A stretch of 17,211 nucleotides of DNA from assembly GCA_030838025.1 (NCBI GenBank), contig JAUTXM010000254.1, positions 1-17,211 on the forward strand, written 5' to 3'. Positions 12,802 to 17,211 of this stretch are shown here, piece after piece. Source of the stretch: Acidimicrobiaceae bacterium (lineage in GTDB: Bacteria > Actinomycetota > Acidimicrobiia > Acidimicrobiales > Palsa-688). Both the position numbers and the translations under genes were made by a program. The stretch's first letter is position 1. Each line of letters opens with the position of its first letter. Below the pieces are notes generated by a model that saw only the letters and a program-made list of their open reading frames with translations, made no database searches and was not told where the DNA came from.

Positions 12802-14295
12802 GCGGATCCGCGTGGCGACGCTCAAGGCCCAGTGATCATCGTCTCCAACCGGGGCCCGGTCAGCTACACACCAGGCGACGGCCATCGCACCGCCGAGCGA
12901 GGCAAGGGTGGCCTGGTGACCGCCTTGTCGGGCTTAGCCGGTCACCTCGAAGATGCCGTATGGATCTGCGCCGCGCTCACAGAAGAGGACGGCGTCGTGA
13001 GCCGAGAACATGACGGCGCCGCCTTCGTCCTCGACGTCGACGGGAGGCAATCTGGCCTTCAGCTACGAATGCTGGAGTTGGATCCCGAGGCCCAGCACAA
13101 GTTCTACGCCATTATCGCCAACCCGCTGTTGTGGTTCATACAGCATTACCTGTGGGATCTGAGCAGGACGCCGGACATCACGACCCGCGAGATCGACGCG
13201 TTCGACAACGGGTACGTGCCGGTCAACGCCCGTTTCGCCACAGCGGTGGCCGAAGAGGTTGAGGCCCGAGGTGGCCGCGCCACGGTGATGGTGCACGATT
13301 ACCACTTCTATCTAGTCGGTGGGCGGGTACGGGCCCGATGCCCGGATGTGCTGCTGCATCATTTCGTGCATATTCCATGGCCGCATCCGGATGCATGGCG
13401 CATCCTGCCCCCCAAAATGCGCGAGGCGATATTCAACGGCCTCCTCGGGAACGACGTCGTCGCGTTCCACTCGGAGCGCTACGCCCGTAACTTCGTCCTG
13501 GGCTGCCACGAGCTCGGGCTGATCGTGGACCTCAAATCGCTGCGGGTCGACCTGGGCGACCGCAGCGTGGTCGCCCGGTGGTACCCGATCTCGGTTGACC
13601 CGACCCAGATCGAGTCAACCGCCAAGACCGGGAATGTGGCCGAACACGTACAGCGCCTGACCGCGAACCGGCGGGAGCACCTGATCCTGAGAGTCGACCG
13701 GGCCGACCTCAGCAAGAACATCCTGCGGGGATTCCGGGCCTTTGACATCTTGCTGGACGACCACCCCGAGTTGGCGGGGCGCATCACATTCCTGGCGTTG
13801 ATCCAACCGAGTCGCCAAGACGTGACTGAATACGTGGACTATCTCGAGGACATCCGTCGGGTGGTCGCCGACGTCAACCTGAAGCACGGCACGCCCGACT
13901 GGCAGCCGATCGAGCTCAACCTGGAGGGGGGGTTCGATCAGGCGGTGGCAGCGTACAGGCTGTTTGACGTCCTCATGGTCAATGCGATCTTCGACGGGAT
14001 GAATCTGGTCGCCAAGGAGGCTGTCCTGGTAAACGAGAATGATGGTGTGCTCGCTCTTTCGGAGAACACCGGGGCGTACGAGGAACTGGGCGCGTTCGCA
14101 GTCACACTTCATCCCTTCGACGTGCAGCAACAGGCCGATGCTCTGTTCGCCGCCCTCACGATGGAACGAAGCGAGCGACGAGACCGCCGGATGGCCTGCG
14201 CCGCAGTCGTGCGGGAGAACAGCGTCGCCAAGTGGCTGCACGAACAGATGCTCGACCTCCGCCAACTTGACAGAGTGGAGCCGCCCGAGCGCTGA
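12799..14295 (+). CDS. otsA-like: GT20 glycosyltransferase, trehalose-6-phosphate synthase-like
   Basis: A GT20 enzyme of up to 498 residues; OtsA makes trehalose 6-phosphate from a nucleotide glucose and glucose 6-phosphate, for osmo- and desiccation protection. Visible motifs: IIVSNRGPVSY, GGLVTAL, donor/acceptor-site HDYH (166-169), HIPWPHPDAWRILP, FHSERYARNF, YPISVDPTQIEST, Arg301 and Lys306 in RADLSKN (OtsA R262/K267), and Asp399 to Glu407 in DGMNLVAKE (OtsA D361/E369), all with canonical spacing. The related glucosylglycerol-phosphate synthases and valienyltransferase-like proteins share the fold, so the acceptor is not certain. GTG 12799 may be leaderless; GTG 12832, preceded by AAGG, is an alternative giving 487 residues. 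No phosphatase (otsB) gene is adjacent. Confidence 0.85.
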   Translation: MADPRGDAQGPVIIVSNRGPVSYTPGDGHRTAERGKGGLVTALSGLAGHLEDAVWICAALTEEDGVVSREHDGAAFVLDVDGRQSGLQLRMLELDPEAQHKFYAIIANPLLWFIQHYLWDLSRTPDITTREIDAFDNGYVPVNARFATAVAEEVEARGGRATVMVHDYHFYLVGGRVRARCPDVLLHHFVHIPWPHPDAWRILPPKMREAIFNGLLGNDVVAFHSERYARNFVLGCHELGLIVDLKSLRVDLGDRSVVARWYPISVDPTQIESTAKTGNVAEHVQRLTANRREHLILRVDRADLSKNILRGFRAFDILLDDHPELAGRITFLALIQPSRQDVTEYVDYLEDIRRVVADVNLKHGTPDWQPIELNLEGGFDQAVAAYRLFDVLMVNAIFDGMNLVAKEAVLVNENDGVLALSENTGAYEELGAFAVTLHPFDVQQQADALFAALTMERSERRDRRMACAAVVRENSVAKWLHEQMLDLRQLDRVEPPER

Positions 14296-14296
14296 T

Positions 14297-14316
14297 CGGC
14301 CCGGCGCCCCGGGCCG
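14297..14316. terminator. Bidirectional terminator hairpin between convergent genes
   Basis: CGGCCCGG (14297-14304) and CCGGGCCG (14309-14316) form a perfect 8-bp GC stem with a 4-nt CGCC loop directly after the GT20 stop and 17 bp from the DUF2237 stop. It is symmetrical and can serve both strands. No T-run follows. Confidence 0.6.
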
Positions 14317-14332
14317 CCCAAGTCCCCGAAGC

Positions 14333-14725
14333 TCACCCCTCCAAGCCGGCCGGGCTGGCGGGCACATCAACGCTATGTTCCTGCAGAATCGCCAACGGCA
14401 CGATCGCAAGGGCTCGCTCGTGGGTCGACGCCAGGACGACGTGGGCAGCGAACCCATCCCGGTGGGCTCGCAGCCAGTTCCCCGCCGTCACACACCAGCG
14501 GTCACCTGGCATCAGGCCCGGGAAGCCATGCTGTGGCTGGGGCGTGCTCAGGTCGTTGCCAATGCGCCGCTGGTGCGCCAGGAACTCCGCCGTAACAACG
14601 GCACAGATGGTATGGCTGCCCCGATCCTCGGGCCCCGTCGTACAGCACCCGTCCCGATAGAAACCCGTGACAGGATCGGTGCCGCACGGCTCCAGCGCAC
14701 CACCCAAGACGTTGCGATCACCCAT
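14333..14725 (-). CDS. DUF2237 family protein
   Basis: A 130-residue protein matching DUF2237, a small conserved bacterial family with no known function. Characteristic segments: NVLGGALEPCGTDPVTGFYR at the start, DGCCTTGPEDRGSHTICAVVT, FLAHQRRIGNDLSTPQPQ, and FPGLMPGDRWCVTAGNWLRA, ending with HERALAIVPLAIL. Five cysteines (one near the start, the CC pair, one in HTICA, one in RWCV) could bind metal or form disulfides, but this is only a possibility. The ATG at 14723-14725 starts exactly at the family N-terminus and has GGGAG about ten bases upstream; a longer frame from 14842 begins within the 20-bp hairpin and is not supported. It is convergent with the GT20 gene, sharing its terminator. 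Confidence 0.88.
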   Translation of the reverse strand: MGDRNVLGGALEPCGTDPVTGFYRDGCCTTGPEDRGSHTICAVVTAEFLAHQRRIGNDLSTPQPQHGFPGLMPGDRWCVTAGNWLRAHRDGFAAHVVLASTHERALAIVPLAILQEHSVDVPASPAGLEG

Positions 14726-14806
14726 CCGTGCAGTCTCCCTCACGAGCCTCGCTGATGTCGCAATCGGCGCCAAGTCGGGTCGGATCCCGCGCACTGGGTC
14801 ACCCGT

Positions 14807-14861
14807 AACGCTTTGGGCCCGCTTATCGTCGTGGAACCGCAATAAGCGGACCCAAAGCGTT
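14807..14861 (-). ncRNA. 20-bp-stem hairpin, candidate structured RNA element or palindromic repeat
   Basis: Arms 14807-14826 and 14842-14861 are complementary over 20 bp with a 15-nt loop. The only imperfection (14818/14850) is C-A in plus-strand RNA but a G-U wobble in minus-strand RNA, so the minus-strand stem is continuous. It lies between two minus-strand genes: 72 bp downstream of the membrane-protein stop and 81 bp upstream of DUF2237. It could be a terminator, a processed 3' structure or one copy of a dispersed palindromic repeat. No U-run follows. The rest of 14726-14933 shows no gene. Confidence 0.6.
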
Positions 14862-14933
14862 GAGAACGCCCCAGAAGCGCCGAAGACGTCCCGAGAGGCA
14901 ACGGTCGAGCGCAGCGTCCGTCGCGGCGAGCGG

Positions 14934-15461
14934 TCAGGACCTGGGGACGCCCGCAGCCCGATCGGGCGTCGTCACCGGCGTCGTGTCGAACAGCAACATC
15001 CAGGCCACCGCGACGCCGGTGAACATGAGCAGGGACAGGAGCGTCGCCTCCACCTGTAGCGGCTGGGCATTCATGCCCATGTCGCCGACCAGGCTGGGCC
15101 ACAACGCGAAGAGGGCCACGGCGGCAAACAGCAGCACCGAGAGCGCGTGGCCAGCGGTGAGCAGCGGCGCCCGCCGGCCGTGGCCGACGGTCAAGGCGAG
15201 CAGCGCCGCGGCACCCACCAATGCCGTGACGGTGAACGAGGTGCGCCACATGGCCTTGCTGGTCGGATTGACGACCGCCAGCAAGCTCATGAGCCCGGGG
15301 AGGGCGAACTGCAAGGCCACGATCGAAGCGCGGGAGCGGTGCTCACGGCTGACCGACCATTCGGCGTGGCGGGTTTGCACCACGATGAACCACAGACCGA
15401 GAACCGTGAAGCTGAGCGGTGCGAAGGCCAGATAGAAGTCGCTGATCACGCTGTCCCCCAT
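14934..15461 (-). CDS. Five-TM integral membrane protein, unknown function
   Basis: A 175-residue hydrophobic protein with five predicted membrane helices at about 9-28, 45-64, 71-92, 99-121 and 138-158, and a short polar C-terminus. The loop between helices 1 and 2 is basic and contains HAEWSVSREHRSR. The conserved-looking features are Pro15 in helix 1 and the QFALPGLMSLLAVVNP segment in helix 2. I do not recognise the family. The ATG at 15461 has only a weak GGGA directly upstream. It lies downstream of the Hsp70-propeller gene on the same strand, with a 113-bp gap (15462-15574) that shows nothing else. Co-transcription with that gene is possible but unproven. Confidence 0.7.
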   Translation of the reverse strand: MGDSVISDFYLAFAPLSFTVLGLWFIVVQTRHAEWSVSREHRSRASIVALQFALPGLMSLLAVVNPTSKAMWRTSFTVTALVGAAALLALTVGHGRRAPLLTAGHALSVLLFAAVALFALWPSLVGDMGMNAQPLQVEATLLSLLMFTGVAVAWMLLFDTTPVTTPDRAAGVPRS

Positions 15462-15574
15462 TCCCGGTGGGTTACGCCCGCTATGCCATCAGCCCCAACG
15501 ACCCGCACTGACGCCCCCCCATCCCCATGCACTCTAGCGAGCGCCCTCACGACCAAGCCGCCCGCGGCCGAGGG

Positions 15575-17211
15575 TCAGAGCGCGATTCGCGACAGCGTGC
15601 TGTCGGAGGTGTTCATCACCCACAGCGCGTCGCCGTCGATGACCATTGGGGCCGGCCCGTTACCGACGACGATCACCCGGGTGGTCTTGAGCGTGGCCAC
15701 GTCGACTTGCGAGACGGTCCCATCGGTGGCGTTGGACACGTAGAGCGACCCGCCTGCCAGCACCAAGCCCTTTGCGTCGCGACCGACGGCGGCGGTTCCC
15801 ACGACATTCCCGCTGGTCGGATCCACTTTGAAGATCGACGACACTTTGCACTCGTCCTGCACCCACACCGCCGTATCGTCGGCGGCCAAGAAGTCGGGAC
15901 ATCCGCCAGACTTGACGTCGCCGAGTGGCACGTTCTTGACCGTGTCGATGCGGGCCACGTCGCTGTTGGCCGGGTCGGTCACCCACAGGGTGTCGGTCGA
16001 GTACGCCAGATGGTTGGGCTCGCCGCGAAGGTGAACCTGGGTGATCACGCCCGTGGTGGGGTCGATTCGTGTGATCAGTCCGTCCATCGACGCGGCGACC
16101 CAGACGGCGCCGGCCGCGAAAATGACCCCGCGGGGTTTGCGCCCTACGGCGTAGGTCGCGGTTACGGAGTTGGTGCTCGGGTCGATGCGGTAGGCATTGG
16201 TCCCGCCCTCGTTGACCGCCCAGACGGCACCGGCACCGAAGGCCACCCAGGTGTCGCCGTCGTCGTTGCCGGCCCGGATCACTTGGGTGAGTTGGTGCGA
16301 CACCGGGTCGAAGCGGCTGACGGTTGGGCTGCTGGACCCGCCCAGCCAGAGTGAGCCACCCCCTGCGGCGATGCTGGTGGCGTTCTGTTGCACCTGGAAG
16401 GTCGGCACTTGGGGCGGGTGCTGCGGTGGCGACGAACTGTGCTTCTTCCGCGGCAGGAGCGCGGCCACCAGCGCCACCACCGCGACCACCGCGACCACGG
16501 CGCCGATCAGCAACAGCGTCTTCCGTGATCCTCCCCGGGGCGGGGCGTCCGGTAGGCGATCGGCAGCCGGCGACCCGGGCGACCCTGGCGGCACGGGGGG
16601 GACCGGCGGCACCGATAGTGGTGTCGGCGTTGCCGTCACCGGCGCACCTGCCGCGGGCTCGCGGCCCACCCGACCAGACGCCACGCCCACCGACGACGGC
16701 TCAACAGACGCCGGCGCCGACGACCCCGACGAAGCCGCGAGCTCGGCTGCCAATGCCGCCTCGCGGCCCGTGTCTTCAGTCCGGCTGGCATCTGGCCCGC
16801 CATCCGCGCCGCCGATCCCCGTCGCTGCCGCGCCGCCCGCGGCCCCGCCAACCCCCGTCGCCGCTACGCCGCCCGCGTCGAGAATCGTCGCCGGCCCTCC
16901 AAGTCCGGTTGGCGCCGAGGCCGAGGCCGAGGGAGAATCGGGCGGTTCGCCCGCGACCACCCCCGCTGCCCTATTCGACGGCGCTGCCGTCGGGGACGAA
17001 TCCGACCCACTGGACGAGGTGCGCCGATCCGTCGTCACAACCACCGGTGGCTCGGCTTTCGCCGGTGGCAAAGGATCAGTGACCCCGAGCAGGCGTCCGG
17101 CGGCGAGGGCGGCGCCCTCCGCGACGGCATGCTTGGGATGGACATCAATAGCCACGGGACGACCCAACTCGGCCGCCACCAACTGGCCCACCAACGGAAT
17201 CCGAGAACTGC
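15575..17211 (-). CDS. Hsp70-like nucleotide-binding domain/TM/seven-bladed beta-propeller protein (5' end outside window)
   Basis: The reading frame is open to the right edge. Its first visible residues, SSRIPLVGQLVAAEL then HPKHAVAEGAALAAG, match the last conserved segment of an Hsp70/DnaK ATPase domain (GGSxRIPxV and the DEAVAxGAA helix), so most of an Hsp70-like domain lies outside. Next come a long Ala/Ser/Pro/Gly-rich linker (about 17090-16520), one TM helix (LLLIGAVVAVVAVV, near 16446-16515) with basic RKK after it, and an extracytoplasmic propeller. Seven blade repeats can be counted, each with a hydrophobic xLW/AVWV strand and a later RIDP or VDP turn, as in Vgb/YncE-like propellers. 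No Hsp70 substrate-binding domain follows the ATPase end. The layout parallels receptor kinases such as PknD (cytoplasmic catalytic domain, TM, propeller), suggesting an ATP-dependent sensor or envelope factor (inference). Confidence 0.82.
   Translation of the reverse strand, partial: SSRIPLVGQLVAAELGRPVAIDVHPKHAVAEGAALAAGRLLGVTDPLPPAKAEPPVVVTTDRRTSSSGSDSSPTAAPSNRAAGVVAGEPPDSPSASASAPTGLGGPATILDAGGVAATGVGGAAGGAAATGIGGADGGPDASRTEDTGREAALAAELAASSGSSAPASVEPSSVGVASGRVGREPAAGAPVTATPTPLSVPPVPPVPPGSPGSPAADRLPDAPPRGGSRKTLLLIGAVVAVVAVVALVAALLPRKKHSSSPPQHPPQVPTFQVQQNATSIAAGGGSLWLGGSSSPTVSRFDPVSHQLTQVIRAGNDDGDTWVAFGAGAVWAVNEGGTNAYRIDPSTNSVTATYAVGRKPRGVIFAAGAVWVAASMDGLITRIDPTTGVITQVHLRGEPNHLAYSTDTLWVTDPANSDVARIDTVKNVPLGDVKSGGCPDFLAADDTAVWVQDECKVSSIFKVDPTSGNVVGTAAVGRDAKGLVLAGGSLYVSNATDGTVSQVDVATLKTTRVIVVGNGPAPMVIDGDALWVMNTSDSTLSRIAL

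Noticed and set aside
12673..12885. Longer DUF72 start
   Set aside because: It would overlap the divergent GT20 start, and the added residues do not resemble the family.
14728..14842. Longer DUF2237 start inside the hairpin
   Set aside because: The family N-terminus begins at ATG 14725; the extension starts with TTG in the hairpin arm.
16324..17082. 252-residue plus-strand Pro/Arg-rich ORF
   Set aside because: Shadow of the low-complexity linker of the Hsp70-propeller gene.
15575..17194. Hsp70-propeller gene as complete with a start at 17194
   Set aside because: The frame continues upstream through SSRIPL, a core Hsp70 motif, to the window edge, so the GTG at 17194 is internal.

Overview
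The window looks like a chromosomal segment of a high-GC actinobacterium. Evidence: strong G/C bias at third codon positions, frequent GTG starts, a secreted Thr-rich surface protein, a GT20 sugar-phosphate synthase of actinobacterial type, and an Hsp70-like/transmembrane/beta-propeller protein. Placement near Acidimicrobiia is only an impression. No tRNA, rRNA, IS element, integrase or CRISPR array was found. Left part (1-7953): a HpcH/HpaI-type aldolase gene on the minus strand ends inside a 19-bp tandem repeat at the window edge. Divergent from it is a tight eight-gene operon: a DJ-1/PfpI protein, an NTF2-like protein, a fused [2Fe-2S]/molybdopterin hydroxylase-type protein, its FAD-type partner, and four more NTF2/SnoaL-like proteins. 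The hydroxylase-type protein is the most unusual feature. Its ORF is intact, but all four cysteines of the second [2Fe-2S] cluster are replaced, the Moco-binding GGGFG loop reads GSSLG, and the catalytic Glu of the GxGE motif is Asp. A remodelled molybdenum-hydroxylase scaffold with five small NTF2-fold proteins is the best candidate for an undescribed system. Substrate and reaction cannot be read from the sequence. Middle part (7954-12672): a noncoding segment holds a hairpin and five phased decamers. Two minus-strand envelope genes follow, one for an Ig-like repeat surface protein and one for a membrane-anchored type-I copper (cupredoxin) protein. Across a divergent region containing a 50-bp dyad lies a kinase-fold phosphotransferase, then a GNAT-like protein that overlaps a convergent DUF72 gene by 13 bp. 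Right part (12673-17211): a GT20 trehalose-6-phosphate-synthase-like gene diverges from DUF72 and ends at a perfect hairpin shared with a convergent DUF2237 gene. Next come a noncoding segment with a 20-bp-stem hairpin, a five-TM membrane protein, and the 3' part of the Hsp70-TM-propeller gene, which runs off the right edge. The right half looks like ordinary single-gene housekeeping and envelope functions. The left operon looks like a dedicated pathway.
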